Shown one piece after another: positions 45,273 through 56,108 of a stretch of 64,000 nucleotides of DNA (within the stretch, counting starts at the first letter, position 1; each line of letters starts with the position of its first letter). The notes under the pieces were generated by a model. That model made no database searches, had not been told where the DNA came from, and saw nothing but the letters and a program-made list of their open reading frames with translations. Source of the stretch: JALNZF01 sp964447405 (lineage in GTDB: Bacteria; Nitrospirota; UBA9217). The stretch lies in NCBI GenBank assembly GCA_964447405.1, contig CAYUSP010000004.1, forward strand, positions 124,001 through 188,000. The letters run 5' to 3'. The position numbers and the translations under genes are program-made.

Positions 45273-46037
45273 TCATCCACTCGTTGACATCCTCAACATT
45301 CCCAACGGATTCGGCGCGCGACGATGGTATCCCTTCTGCTGCACCAGGATGTCCAGGGGCAGGCTCGCAATGTCCGCGCTGTCGGGTCCCATGCGTGACA
45401 ACAGGGCGGCAGAAACGAGCTTCACATAGGAACGGCAGGTGTCGCATGACCGAATCCTGAAACCTTTATCTCCATCAAACGCCGTAGTACGAATAGCCGC
45501 TTTATCAGCCTTATTGCATATTGGACAAGAAGCTTTTGGCAGTATTCCCATACTCCCGCAGAATGAGCAAGCAGCCTTGAACCCGCCACCAGCGTGGGAC
45601 GACACGAGCACCGGTTTGCCCTGGCACACCGGGCATGTCCCTTGCTCCCAAACCGGATCGCCGGAACGGGCCTCACGCATGCTGATAAAGTATGGCCTGC
45701 TCAAAAGGAACAGGAGCAGAATCAGGTCGTCTTCCGCATAGGGAAGGGAAAATGCCGGAATCTCCAGCAACGGAAGCCGGGTGAAATCGAGATCACCCGA
45801 TTCCAGCGCCTGACGGAGTGGCGACAGGGTTCCGTCCGGCAAATCGAAAAGGGGTGCAAAATGACTGAACACCAGATCGGAATGTTCCGGGCTATAGGCG
45901 TTTAAACGGAGATTGGCAGCAACGCCGCTCCTCTTCACCGCGTCAATAAACCGCATAGTCTTTTCGTAGAAACGGAATGGTTCCGTGAGATGCGGCTTCT
46001 TCTTTATGATTTCCTGCAGACGATTGTCCAGGGTCAT
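45273..46037 (-). CDS. fdhE: Formate dehydrogenase accessory protein FdhE
   Basis: 254 residues. Four CxxC pairs are present (CPVC, CSFC, CPIC, CDTC), the rubredoxin-like metal-binding set of FdhE. The opening helical region leads to LPLLEIPAFSLPYAEDDL and then the zinc/iron ribbons. FdhE helps mature formate dehydrogenases, many of which carry selenocysteine. It starts 13 bases after the stop of the cytochrome c peroxidase gene. A formate dehydrogenase gene is not in the window, but the selenocysteine-like genes at 25605 and 47176 fit the same trait. Confidence 0.9.
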   Translation of the reverse strand: MTLDNRLQEIIKKKPHLTEPFRFYEKTMRFIDAVKRSGVAANLRLNAYSPEHSDLVFSHFAPLFDLPDGTLSPLRQALESGDLDFTRLPLLEIPAFSLPYAEDDLILLLFLLSRPYFISMREARSGDPVWEQGTCPVCQGKPVLVSSHAGGGFKAACSFCGSMGILPKASCPICNKADKAAIRTTAFDGDKGFRIRSCDTCRSYVKLVSAALLSRMGPDSADIASLPLDILVQQKGYHRRAPNPLGMLRMSTSG

Positions 46038-46050
46038 CGTTTGTCAGCTC

Positions 46051-47109
46051 CTACGGCACTCTGGGATACTGCGTTGCAGCATGCTCGCCTGACAAAGCCT
46101 CCACAAGGAATGCCTTGAGATGCCCCTTTTCCGTTTCACTCAGGCCAAGCGGTTTTAGCACCGTGTTCCCCTTGCCGCCGCCCTTGTCAAAAAAATCGAT
46201 TACCTCGTCCAGGGATGCGAAAATGCCATTGTGCATGTATGGCCCGGTCCTGCTGATCTCGCGCAGCGTCGGGGTCCTGAAAGCCTTCCAGTCCTTCTTG
46301 TTTTTCGTAACAAGGTATCTGCCCGGGTCCTCTGTCAGGTTCCGGTAGTCGTCATAGCGGGACACTTTTCCGACAAATCGCCGGGTGGCGGCGATCCTCG
46401 GATCGCTTTGATGCTCCGGATTCTCAGGCACGTTCAGAGCGTGAAAACGGTCGTCCATGAGGCTCACTCCATAATGGCATTCGCTGCATTTGCCCTTGCC
46501 CATGAATATGACCAGGCCTTTTTTTGCGTTATCCGAAAGCGCAGAGCCTTCTCCCTTCAAATGCCGGTCAATCGGCGCATTCACCGAGATCAGAGTCCGT
46601 TCATACGCGGCGATAGCCATGGCCATCCGTTCGCGCGTCACCTCCCCGCCAAACACTTTCTTGAAGCCATCCACATATTCAGGGACCGACCTGATCACCT
46701 CTTCCACAAAATCCAGGTTCCTGTTCATTTCAAACGCGGACATCATGGGGAACAGCGCCTGATCCTCCAGCGTAAGGGAGCGGCCGTCGTGGAACAGGTA
46801 TTTCTGGAAGGCCACATTGAAGAGCGTGGGCGAGTTTCGCCAGTTCCGAGTCGTCGGATAGCTGAGGGATATTTCAAGCCCGTCGGAAAAACCCTGCTCC
46901 GGGTCATGGCAGGTGGAGCAGCTCATCGTTCCATCTCCAGAAAGGCGGCGGTCAAAAAAAAGCTTCTTGCCGAGTTCTATTTTATCAGGCGTCTGCGGGT
47001 TCTGCTCTGGTACGGGAACGGACATGAACGGTTCCAGGTTGCCGGCAAAGCAGGTGCTGGCCATCGCTAGCATAAGGCTAAAGCAAATCAAGGATCGAGA
47101 CAGCTTCAT
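46051..47109 (-). CDS. Di-heme cytochrome c peroxidase (MauG/CcpA family)
   Basis: 352 residues with a Sec signal peptide (MKLSRSLICFSLMLAMASTCFA). Two CxxCH heme sites: CSTCH (about 64-68) and CSECH (about 207-211), the two-heme plan of bacterial cytochrome c peroxidase. FFDRRLSGDGTMSCSTC and RTPTLREISRTGPYMHNG are family signatures. It acts in the periplasm and reduces hydrogen peroxide with electrons from c-type cytochromes. The gene is between a DsbA-like thiol oxidoreductase and fdhE. A disulfide or heme-thiol partner role for the DsbA-like protein in cytochrome maturation is a possible link. Confidence 0.93.
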   Translation of the reverse strand: MKLSRSLICFSLMLAMASTCFAGNLEPFMSVPVPEQNPQTPDKIELGKKLFFDRRLSGDGTMSCSTCHDPEQGFSDGLEISLSYPTTRNWRNSPTLFNVAFQKYLFHDGRSLTLEDQALFPMMSAFEMNRNLDFVEEVIRSVPEYVDGFKKVFGGEVTRERMAMAIAAYERTLISVNAPIDRHLKGEGSALSDNAKKGLVIFMGKGKCSECHYGVSLMDDRFHALNVPENPEHQSDPRIAATRRFVGKVSRYDDYRNLTEDPGRYLVTKNKKDWKAFRTPTLREISRTGPYMHNGIFASLDEVIDFFDKGGGKGNTVLKPLGLSETEKGHLKAFLVEALSGEHAATQYPRVP

Positions 47110-47138
47110 AGGTGACTCCGCATATATTCACTGCCTGT

Positions 47139-47168
47139 ACTCCAAACTCCGAACTCCCAACTGCGAAC
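47139..47168. repeat. Short tandem repeat AACT(C/G)CGAACT
   Basis: Degenerate direct units of 7-8 bases (CTCCAAACTCCGAACTCCC and the following CCAACTGCGAACT) between the cytochrome peroxidase and DsbA-like genes. Resembles simple-sequence intergenic repeats. Confidence 0.55.
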
Positions 47169-47175
47169 TAATCAC

Positions 47176-47760
47176 TCACCGCTTCGAGGCCAGTTCCTCA
47201 TCTATGATTTTTTTGAAATATTCAAACGGACGGTCACCCACTGCCTTGCGGCCATTGATATAAAACGTCGGAGTATTGTAGAGATCCAACTCCGCGGCAA
47301 GTTTTTTGTCTCTTTCGATCTCAGCCGCATGTTTTTTCCCGTCAAGGGACTCAGTAAAAGCCTTCACATTCAACCCCAGTTCCTGCGCGTACTGAATGAG
47401 ACTGGCACGGTCAAGCTTCGGGGAGCGCTTCAGCAGCAGGTCGTGCATTTCCCAGTATTTTCCCTGGTCCCGCGCTGCGAGCGACGCCTCCGCGGCGATG
47501 TGCGAGTGGTCCCGGTAGAGGTAAGGAAAGTTCTTGATGACAAGACGGATTTTGCCTTTATACGTTTCCATGATCTTTTTGACGGTCGGACCGGCCGCCA
47601 TGCAATGGGGTCATTGGAAATCCAGGAACTCGACCACCGTAATCCGCGCGTCAGCGGGACCTGTCGAGGGGGAATCTTCGAGCGGGACGGTAAATCGTTG
47701 CTCAGCAGCGGTCGCGGTTGTGACAACAATCAACAGCAGAAGCATCAGACATTGTTTCAT
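47176..47760 (-). CDS. DsbA-family thiol oxidoreductase with UGA (selenocysteine) at the catalytic position
   Basis: 194 residues reading through the TGA at 47611-47613 as Sec, from the ATG at 47760 (GGAGG five bases upstream). Stopping there gives a 49-residue piece, and restarting gives a 141-residue frame that lacks the active site. Signal peptide MKQCLMLLLLIVVTTATAA, then ITVVEFLDFQ-U50-P-H-C53, so UGA replaces the first Cys of the DsbA CxxC. The thioredoxin fold continues: VIKNFPYLYRDHSHIAAEAS, the cis-Pro loop NTPTFYING, and FEYFKKIIDEELA. DsbA-like selenoproteins are a known family. A SECIS-like hairpin follows the UGA. It forms or isomerises disulfides in the periplasm and is followed by the cytochrome peroxidase gene. 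A nonsense mutation is the alternative, but both halves are intact. Confidence 0.87.
47581..47599 (-). promoter_or_regulatory. Candidate bacterial SECIS hairpin (downstream of UGA at 47613)
   Basis: Stem of six pairs including one G-U, with a single internal mismatch, and a five-base loop GGUCC beginning at nucleotide 19 after the UGA. The loop opens with GGU, as expected for SelB recognition, and resembles the loop of the other candidate (25880-25901). Confidence 0.72.
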
Positions 47761-47793
47761 GATGTCCTCCATTGTCGCCGGAATGCGCGGCAT

Positions 47794-47832
47794 AAAAAAC
47801 CCATTCATAGATTGCATAACCATAAATGGGTT
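47794..47832 (-). terminator. Hairpin with T-run upstream of the DsbA-like gene
   Basis: Eight-base stem (47798-47805 with 47825-47832), 19-base loop, then TTTTTT on the minus strand. It lies after the hypothetical gene ending at 47950 and before the DsbA-like start, so it may end that transcript or act as an attenuator. Confidence 0.65.
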
Positions 47833-47949
47833 GGTAATACCTTCAGTAAATTGCATCCTGCGCCAGACTGACATACATCCCGGATGGGACAGAATTTAAT
47901 GGCAAGTGAACCAATTATAAGCTTGTCTGGTCACTTTGTCAAAAGCTCC

Positions 47950-48441
47950 TCATGCGAGCAATTCCTTGGCACGCTTTATCAATACCGCAGCTTCGTATGC
48001 ACTGGCTGACTTTTCGATGAGCCGTGTGTATTCCGGGAGCAGATTGCGCAGCGAGTCCATGGTATCGCTTCTCTCGATTTTCATAGTGAACATAAAGCTT
48101 TTAAGGCCTGCAGCATCAACCATGGTATCGTTCATGAACTGCTTTGCACTCGAATACCTTTCACTGGACAACGCGTCCGCCGCGATCGGAACTGAATCGG
48201 GCAAATCCAGCTGCGGTGCGGTCGTCACAGCAGCGTTTTCAATGAATCCCTCAGTGCAGAGCTGATCAACCTGTTCCGGGGTGATTCCAAGCGGCAAGGT
48301 CTGCTTCAGAATCGCGGCCGCTTTCGTCCTGCCGTCAACCATAATTAAGAGAGTCCGAAGAGGGGGTTTGAGGCTGTAGCTCCTTTTCTGGACTTCCTCA
48401 ATACCTTTCGCGGTTTTTACGAAGACAGCGTCCTGATTCAT
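47950..48441 (-). CDS. Hypothetical protein
   Basis: 163 residues from the second of two adjacent ATG codons, which has GGAGG at six bases. It starts NQDAVFVKTAKGIEEVQKRSYS, followed by LRTLLIMVDGRTKAAAIL, which resembles the opening of proteins of Betaproteobacteria and Nitrospirota I cannot name. A winged-helix-like part (ITPEQVDQLCTEGFIENA) and a C-terminal helical part (FMNDTMVDAAGLKSF) follow. No signal peptide or membrane segment. A regulatory or signalling role is possible but not shown. It is a single gene between two terminators. Confidence 0.72.
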   Translation of the reverse strand: MNQDAVFVKTAKGIEEVQKRSYSLKPPLRTLLIMVDGRTKAAAILKQTLPLGITPEQVDQLCTEGFIENAAVTTAPQLDLPDSVPIAADALSSERYSSAKQFMNDTMVDAAGLKSFMFTMKIERSDTMDSLRNLLPEYTRLIEKSASAYEAAVLIKRAKELLA

Positions 48442-48839
48442 CATTCACCTCCAGAGAACTAATGGATTCGAACTCAGAGAAACATGTGCTGCTTTGGATG
48501 CAATCCAAAGTGATACCGCAATTCCAGCAAATGTTGTTTGTTTGTCTTTGCATTCAATATTAAGGCTCTACAATCACCGCTGTCAACGTAAAGTTCTAAT
48601 TTGATGCCAACCGGCGACATTAGCTGTGAAATGTTAGGTGTAATAATATCTGCTGGCAAATCGGTTACCGGGCGATAGTCCATCTCCCGCACTCTGCTGC
48701 TGATGCATATTCGCGTGATGCAATGCAATTGAGAAACAAACGTCTTATTATCGTTAGCTTAAGCAAACGCAGAAATAAAATAAGGGGGACGAAGAACGTC
48801 CCCCTTTCATTACAACAATGATTGTTTCAATACTCTTGT
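48442..48839. other. Intergenic region upstream of the hypothetical gene
   Basis: About 400 bases. It holds the terminator of acs (48782-48806) and an 84-codon frame (48474-48728, minus) that has no ribosome-binding site and no family-like sequence. The promoter of the 47950 gene was not located. Confidence 0.5.
48782..48806 (-). terminator. Intrinsic terminator of acs
   Basis: Perfect ten-base stem (48782-48791 with 48797-48806), five-base loop, then TTATTTTATTT on the minus strand. Confidence 0.88.
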
Positions 48840-50816
<1,977 letters not shown>

Positions 50817-50904
50817 TTTGTTCCTCCTCTTTGTATGAGTGAATTGAATCCAAAATATCCCTCTCGGCCGCTTCCTGGCCGGTTGGTTCTCCCTTCATAC
50901 GATT

Positions 50905-52074
50905 TCAACTGCGACGCGTATCACCCGGCACTCCCAAGAACCGCGCAGAAACAGCCGCCAGTACAGCGGCACCAACGCTCATAATCGCGCCCATTTTCGC
51001 CGCATCCTGGTGCAACGGATTCGGGAATGCCTCGCCCGCCATGAAGAGGGCTACAGTGAATCCGAATCCCGCGATAATACCAATGATGAAAAGCTCCTTT
51101 TTCCCGACTCCCGGTGGCAGCGGATAACCGAGCCTGACCGCCAGATCCCCAAAAAAAAGAATTCCCGCCGGCTTCCCGATCAGAAGCGCCGCCAAAACAA
51201 GCCAGGTGGCGCTGCCAAACGCGGCAATCGCAACACCGGCATTGACCAGCCCGAAGAAAAAAAGACCGAAGTCCACGAGGACCTTCCAGTCGAGCTCGAA
51301 TTGCTCGAGGGTGGAATGGTCTTCCCGGCGCGCACCGGAGAACGGTTTCTGCTCCCCTGCCGCCGTCGGGAGGAACGGGACAATGCATACGAGCGCTAGT
51401 GCGGGATGCACGTGCGCCCGGTACAATCCTGTCCACGAAAGTATTCCCCCGGCAAGAATATAAGGCCAGTAGCTCCGGACCCGGAGCACACGCAGAATAT
51501 ACGCGGCAACAATGCCCGCGCCGGTCATAAGCAACCACATCGGGGCAATCGTCAGGTGCGGGTCCGGATAAAACACCGCGATGATGACCAGTCCGATTGC
51601 GTCATCGGCAACCGCGAGAAGCAATAAAAAGGAAACCGCCGGATGGCTGCTCCCGAATATCATGCGCGCCGCCAGCCAGGCGAACGCTATGTCCGTCGCG
51701 GTCGGTATCCCCCAGCCTGGTTGCAATTCGGGAGCGCCGATGACTGTATTCAGTGCAAGATACACAAACGCCGGCCCGACAACACCCCCCGCCGTGGCGA
51801 TAAGCGTATTAACGGCATGCTTCAACGAATGCAGGGCGCCGCCCGGAAGAAAACTTCGGGTGATTTCCACGGCGGCAAGGGCGAAGAAAAAAACCATGAA
51901 AACATCGTTCGCCAGAAACTCGACACCTAAACCGCCGCCCACGCGTCCATGTAAAAAATCACGATAGCTATCCGGCGCCGCATTCGCCCAAAGCATTGCC
52001 AGCGCGACACCTGCAAGCAGCGGAACAGAGTACTCACGCAGCAGCGTGATACGCTTCTTCACGAGCCATCCCAT
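50905..52074 (-). CDS. nhaA: Na+/H+ antiporter NhaA
   Basis: 389 residues from the ATG at 52074; the longer frame from 52143 starts with TTG and has no signal. Twelve-helix topology with the NhaA motifs WGIPTATDIAFAW and LAVADDAIGLVII (the Asp pair of the ion site) and HVHPALALV. It swaps external protons for internal sodium in the inner membrane and controls pH and salt. It is 81 bases after the kinase-UspA gene, so the three genes from 54345 to 50905 probably form one transcript. Confidence 0.93.
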   Translation of the reverse strand: MGWLVKKRITLLREYSVPLLAGVALAMLWANAAPDSYRDFLHGRVGGGLGVEFLANDVFMVFFFALAAVEITRSFLPGGALHSLKHAVNTLIATAGGVVGPAFVYLALNTVIGAPELQPGWGIPTATDIAFAWLAARMIFGSSHPAVSFLLLLAVADDAIGLVIIAVFYPDPHLTIAPMWLLMTGAGIVAAYILRVLRVRSYWPYILAGGILSWTGLYRAHVHPALALVCIVPFLPTAAGEQKPFSGARREDHSTLEQFELDWKVLVDFGLFFFGLVNAGVAIAAFGSATWLVLAALLIGKPAGILFFGDLAVRLGYPLPPGVGKKELFIIGIIAGFGFTVALFMAGEAFPNPLHQDAAKMGAIMSVGAAVLAAVSARFLGVPGDTRRS

Positions 52075-52155
52075 GGCTTCACGTACCCGCTGCGTACAAT
52101 CATAGGTTGAGTATAGCTGAATTCGCCTGGCACTGCTCCGCAAAACTCGTTGGCC

Positions 52156-53595
52156 CTATCCATGCCCGGCATAACCGGTTGGATCACTTTTCATAAACTC
52201 ATCGATCTCATGCACTCGGGCCACCGTGACTGAACACGGCGCCTGGGCAACAACCTGCGAAGATACACTGCCCAGGAACCGGCGAAGTGAAGAACTGCCG
52301 CGTGCACCGATTACGACATGTTCAACGTGGTTCGCCCGGGCATAGTGAACGAGCGCTGTCCCCGGATCGGGTGATTCCAATACATGAAACGAGATCCGAT
52401 CGGGCGACAGCTCCAGCGGCCGGGCCCAGTGCTTCAGTTCGACGAGATACTGAACCGTGAGATTCTTGCCCGATTCGTCAAGACCGTAATCGAGCCCCAC
52501 GAAAGGCGTCTTTCGCACGGTAACGCAGGTGAGCCGCGAGTTAATCTCCGCATGAACGATGCGTTTCACCGTTTGCCTCAGCATTTCGGACAGTGTTTCC
52601 ATCCCCGCCGACGTGTCCACGGCAACCATGATAATCGGCACCGCATCCAGATGCCGGGTGACTGACCGGGTGGCCACATGGCCGGACCGGTAATACCGCA
52701 TCAGCCGCTTGACAACTGACCAGAAGCTGCCTCGAACACTACGCTCGGCGCGTTCGGTGAGCTGAATCTGACTGGGATGCTCCAGCGCAAACGCGAGCTG
52801 AGCGGCGCTGCCAAACCGCCGCGCCGGATCCACCTCAAGGCAGGTGAGAATAACCTCCTGCAACCAGCGGGGACACTCCCGGTTGATCGCGCTCGGAGGA
52901 TCGGGGTCCAGGTACAGCCGCCGCTTGAGGCCGGCCAGGCTCTTCGGATCGCCGTAGGGGAACTCTCGGGTAATCAGCAGGTACAGGATGACCCCGAGCG
53001 AAAAAATATCACTGCGAAGGTCGCTCCGGACGCTCAGCACCTGTTCGGGTGAAATATACGGCGCCGTCCCCAGAGGCAAGGTGAACTCTTCCGCCATGAG
53101 GTCGGGAAGCTGTTCATGCCGCGAGAGCCCGAAATCCACCAGGACCGCTTCTCCGCTCTTTCGGAAAAGGATGTTGTCCGGGGTCAGGTCAAGATGCAGT
53201 ACGTGCTGACGGTGAATATCATGCAGCGCCGTTGCGACCAGGGCGCCGATCCGCGCTACCTCCTCGGCAGGGAGAGGCGCCGATTTCAGAAGCGCATCGA
53301 GCGACTTTCCCGGGATGCGCTCCATGACAAGGAAGGGTTGGTTTGTCTCATCTCCCTTTACTATGAATCGCGGAACATGAGGCCCCGAGAGTTTCGGGAG
53401 AATCATCTGCTCCACCTCAAAGCAGGTGATCGTGGATGACTCTTCGCTGTCGAGGCGGGGAATCTTCATCGCCAGGGGCAGCGCGAAATCGTCCCGCGTC
53501 ACCCTCCAGAGGGACGCCATTCCCCCCGTGTAGATCCTTTCCTCGAGCTTGAAGCCCTCCAGCACGAGACCCGGCTGCAGCTCCTTCATATTCAT
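52156..53595 (-). CDS. Serine/threonine protein kinase fused to a UspA domain
   Basis: 479 residues. Kinase domain at 1-270: a non-standard glycine loop YTGGMASLWRV, ATP lysine in LAMKIPR, catalytic HLDLTPDN (Asp present, Arg of HRD replaced by Leu), VDFGLS and SPEQVLSVRSDLRSDIFSLGV. The C-terminal 150 residues are a universal stress protein domain (IIMVAVDTSAGMETLSEML, VIGARGSSSLRRFLGSVSSQVV). Kinase-USP fusions are known in a few bacteria. It starts six bases after the stop of a metallophosphoesterase and is followed by nhaA, so kinase, phosphatase and antiporter may work as one stress-response unit. No transmembrane segment. Confidence 0.9.
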   Translation of the reverse strand: MNMKELQPGLVLEGFKLEERIYTGGMASLWRVTRDDFALPLAMKIPRLDSEESSTITCFEVEQMILPKLSGPHVPRFIVKGDETNQPFLVMERIPGKSLDALLKSAPLPAEEVARIGALVATALHDIHRQHVLHLDLTPDNILFRKSGEAVLVDFGLSRHEQLPDLMAEEFTLPLGTAPYISPEQVLSVRSDLRSDIFSLGVILYLLITREFPYGDPKSLAGLKRRLYLDPDPPSAINRECPRWLQEVILTCLEVDPARRFGSAAQLAFALEHPSQIQLTERAERSVRGSFWSVVKRLMRYYRSGHVATRSVTRHLDAVPIIMVAVDTSAGMETLSEMLRQTVKRIVHAEINSRLTCVTVRKTPFVGLDYGLDESGKNLTVQYLVELKHWARPLELSPDRISFHVLESPDPGTALVHYARANHVEHVVIGARGSSSLRRFLGSVSSQVVAQAPCSVTVARVHEIDEFMKSDPTGYAGHG

Positions 53596-53601
53596 GCGCG
53601 C

Positions 53602-54345
53602 TTAAACTCCACTTTCCAGACGGGACCCGAGCCAATCCGGCAGCCCCGCCTCGCGGATTTTTTTTGCCGTTGTATCGGTATCAAACGGTACACGGTAATA
53701 GGTAAGGAGGTTCCGGTCCTTGTCATAGACCGCATAACAAGCCGCAGGATTTCCATCGCGCGGCTGGCCCACTGACCCGAGCACGACCACCCAGCGCTGG
53801 TGGATGCCCAGCGGGATTTCTACTCCGGAGACTGGCTTGAACGGAATGACCCGTCCGGTCGCGCCCTGATGATACAGGTCCGGCTCATGCAGATGACCGC
53901 AAAACGTGAACCTGCAAAGCGTCGCTGCCAGGCTCCGCTTTGCCTCCGGGACTGCGGCTATATACTGCCAGCCGCCAGGGTCCCATGCATTCGCATGGAC
54001 GTAGAGACAATCTGACTGTTCAACCCTCTTTGGCAGGTTGGTGAGAAAACTTAGATGTACTTCCGACAATTGCGACCTTGTCCATTCAACAGCGTACAGA
54101 GCATCGTCATGCATTGTCCTGTCACGCGCGGCAAAAACCGCCTCGTCGTGGTTCCCCAACACCACGACCGCGTCCTTCTCGTGATAATGCATCACGGTGT
54201 TCAGCACCCATACGGGATCAGCGCCGTAGCCGATCAGATCGCCCGGGAATATATAGCGATCGATCCTCTGCGATGCGGCATGGTATAGACAAGCCTCCAA
54301 TGCCTCGCGGTTGGAATGGATATCGGCAAACAGGCCTATCCGCAT
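53602..54345 (-). CDS. Metallophosphoesterase (YfcE/MJ0936-like)
   Basis: 247 residues from the ATG at 54345; the longer frame from 54381 starts inside the palindrome at 54366-54397. The calcineurin-like motifs are complete: GLFADIHSN, FPGDLIGYGADP, VLGNHDEA, YVHANAWDPGG and CGHLHEPD. A C-terminal strand set follows. It may act on small phosphoesters or, given the neighbouring kinase, on phosphoproteins. It has the same orientation as the kinase-UspA gene and lies six bases before it. Confidence 0.9.
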   Translation of the reverse strand: MRIGLFADIHSNREALEACLYHAASQRIDRYIFPGDLIGYGADPVWVLNTVMHYHEKDAVVVLGNHDEAVFAARDRTMHDDALYAVEWTRSQLSEVHLSFLTNLPKRVEQSDCLYVHANAWDPGGWQYIAAVPEAKRSLAATLCRFTFCGHLHEPDLYHQGATGRVIPFKPVSGVEIPLGIHQRWVVVLGSVGQPRDGNPAACYAVYDKDRNLLTYYRVPFDTDTTAKKIREAGLPDWLGSRLESGV

Positions 54346-54365
54346 AACCCCATCCGAAAAAGAAT

Positions 54366-54397
54366 GTCCGGCGGTCGGCATATGCCGACCGCCGGAC
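54366..54397. repeat. Perfect 32-base palindrome before the phosphoesterase gene
   Basis: Sixteen-base arms without mismatch, centred on CATATG. Read on the minus strand it is followed by ATTCTTTTTC, so it may be the terminator of the transporter gene or an operator/attenuator for the phosphoesterase-kinase-nhaA genes. It lies 20 bases before the phosphoesterase start. Confidence 0.85.
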
Positions 54398-54482
54398 CTG
54401 TATACTGATTTTCAAGAATCCCTGCAATGCGCCATACTCAAGGCGATTTGCAGGGGAATATCTTCTTTAACTGATAAAAACA

Positions 54483-56108
54483 CTATTCATGCTCGTAGGT
54501 CGTGATGTCGCGCTCCTTCGTCTCCTTCAGGAAGAGGAATCCGATCACCACCGTCATGATCGAAACGACAATCGGGTACCACAGACCGTAATAGATATTG
54601 CCTGTGGCCGCCACCATCGCGGTTGCCGTGAGAGGCAGCATGCCGCCGAACCAGCCGTTGCCGATATGGTAGGGCAGTGACATGGACGTATAGCGGATAC
54701 GGGTCGGGAAAAGCTCGACCAGGAACGCTGCTATCGGACCATACACCATGGTCACGTAGATCAAGAAGATGAACAGGATGAGCAGAACCATCGGGTAGTC
54801 GATCCTGTTCGGGTCCGCAGCAGCTGGATACCCTGCAGTGGCCAGGGCAGCCTTGACCTCGGCATCCTTGAAGCCTTCGATCTTGATGTCGTTGATCTGG
54901 GTGATGACTGGCGATCCCGGTGCGCCATCTATGGTCGCGAAGTTCAGCCCCAGTTTCGTCAGGGTGTCCTTCGTCTTGTCGCATTCCGTGAACTTGCTCC
55001 AGGGTCCTACGAAAAGGTGGAACGAGCAGTCTGCCGGATTGGCCGTGACCGAGATCTTCGTCTTTTCATGGAACGTCTCGAGGGCCGGATTAACATAGTG
55101 GGTGAGCGCAGCAAACAACGGGAAATAGGTCACAGCCGCGATGAGACAGCCTATCAGGATAATCTTGAGCCGGCCGATCTTGTCCGAGAGCCAGCCAAAG
55201 AAAATGAAGAACGGCGTGCCGAGAAGCAGGGATGCTCCGATCAAGGTGTAGGTCGTGAGGAAGTCGAGCTTGAGCGTGATCTGCATAAAGAACAGCGCAT
55301 AGAACTGCCCGGTGTACCAGACGACGCCCTGGCCGGCGGTTGCGCCGATCAGCGCGAGAAGCACGTACTTGTTGTTCGGATATCGCAGGAAACTGTCGGT
55401 AAGGGGCGCCTTGGAACCTTTGCCCTCTTCCTTCATTTTCTTGAAGACAGGTGACTCAGACAGCTTGAGCCGGATCCAGATCGAAACCCCAAGAAGAACA
55501 ATCGAAATCCAGAACGGAATTCTCCAGCCCCATTCAGCGAACATCTCTTTGGCCATGTACACGCGGGAGAGACCGATAACCAGAAGCGCCAGGAAGAAGC
55601 CGACCGTGGCAGTCGTCTGGATCCAGCTGGTGTTATAACCGCGGCGGTCGTGGGCGGAATGTTCGGCAACGTAAGTCGCAGCACCGCCGTACTCGCCTCC
55701 GAGGGCGAGACCCTGCAGCAGGCGCAGCAAAACAAGAATGACCGGTGCAGTCCAGCCAATCGCCGCAAAGGTCGGCAGAAGACCAACGCAGAACGTCGCA
55801 AGACCCATCACCACGATCGTGATCAGGAATGTGTACTTGCGGCCGATAAGGTCGCCGATGCGACCGAACACGATCGCGCCGAAGGGCCGCACGAGGAAAC
55901 CTGCCGCGTACGTAGCGAAAGCCGACATAAGTGCAGCCGTCTCGTTCCCCTTCGGGAAGAAGAGTGTGGCGAAAAAGGGTGCCAGTGTCGCGTAAAGATA
56001 AAAATCATACCACTCGAACACGGTGCCGACCGATGATGCGGTGATAACCAGTTTTTCTTCCTTGGTTAGCGGCGCTTTTGCTTGAATTTTTTCTGTTGCA
56101 ACAGCCAT
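54483..56108 (-). CDS. MFS transporter (MHS/ProP-type) with extracytoplasmic insert
   Basis: 541 residues with 12 membrane helices. FEWYDFYLYATLAPFFATLFF, GRIGDLIGRKY and FFGWLSDKIGR are typical of the metabolite:H+ symporter (MHS) group. A soluble insert of about 105 residues lies between helices in the second half (HYVNPALETFHEKTKIS ... GYPAAADPN). It carries cysteines in ADCSFHLF and TECDKTKD, unlike ProP. Good ribosome-binding site (AAAGGAGG). Neighbours (acs, acyl-CoA hydrolase/GNAT, DUF294 protein) suggest a carboxylate substrate. The DUF294 gene ends 201 bases upstream in the same direction. Confidence 0.88.
   Translation of the reverse strand: MAVATEKIQAKAPLTKEEKLVITASSVGTVFEWYDFYLYATLAPFFATLFFPKGNETAALMSAFATYAAGFLVRPFGAIVFGRIGDLIGRKYTFLITIVVMGLATFCVGLLPTFAAIGWTAPVILVLLRLLQGLALGGEYGGAATYVAEHSAHDRRGYNTSWIQTTATVGFFLALLVIGLSRVYMAKEMFAEWGWRIPFWISIVLLGVSIWIRLKLSESPVFKKMKEEGKGSKAPLTDSFLRYPNNKYVLLALIGATAGQGVVWYTGQFYALFFMQITLKLDFLTTYTLIGASLLLGTPFFIFFGWLSDKIGRLKIILIGCLIAAVTYFPLFAALTHYVNPALETFHEKTKISVTANPADCSFHLFVGPWSKFTECDKTKDTLTKLGLNFATIDGAPGSPVITQINDIKIEGFKDAEVKAALATAGYPAAADPNRIDYPMVLLILFIFLIYVTMVYGPIAAFLVELFPTRIRYTSMSLPYHIGNGWFGGMLPLTATAMVAATGNIYYGLWYPIVVSIMTVVIGFLFLKETKERDITTYEHE

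Noticed and set aside
45160..45429. 89-codon plus-strand frame
   Set aside because: Antisense to the end of fdhE.
48474..48728. 84-codon minus-strand frame
   Set aside because: No ribosome-binding site, AT-richer codons and no recognisable pattern; cannot be ruled out.
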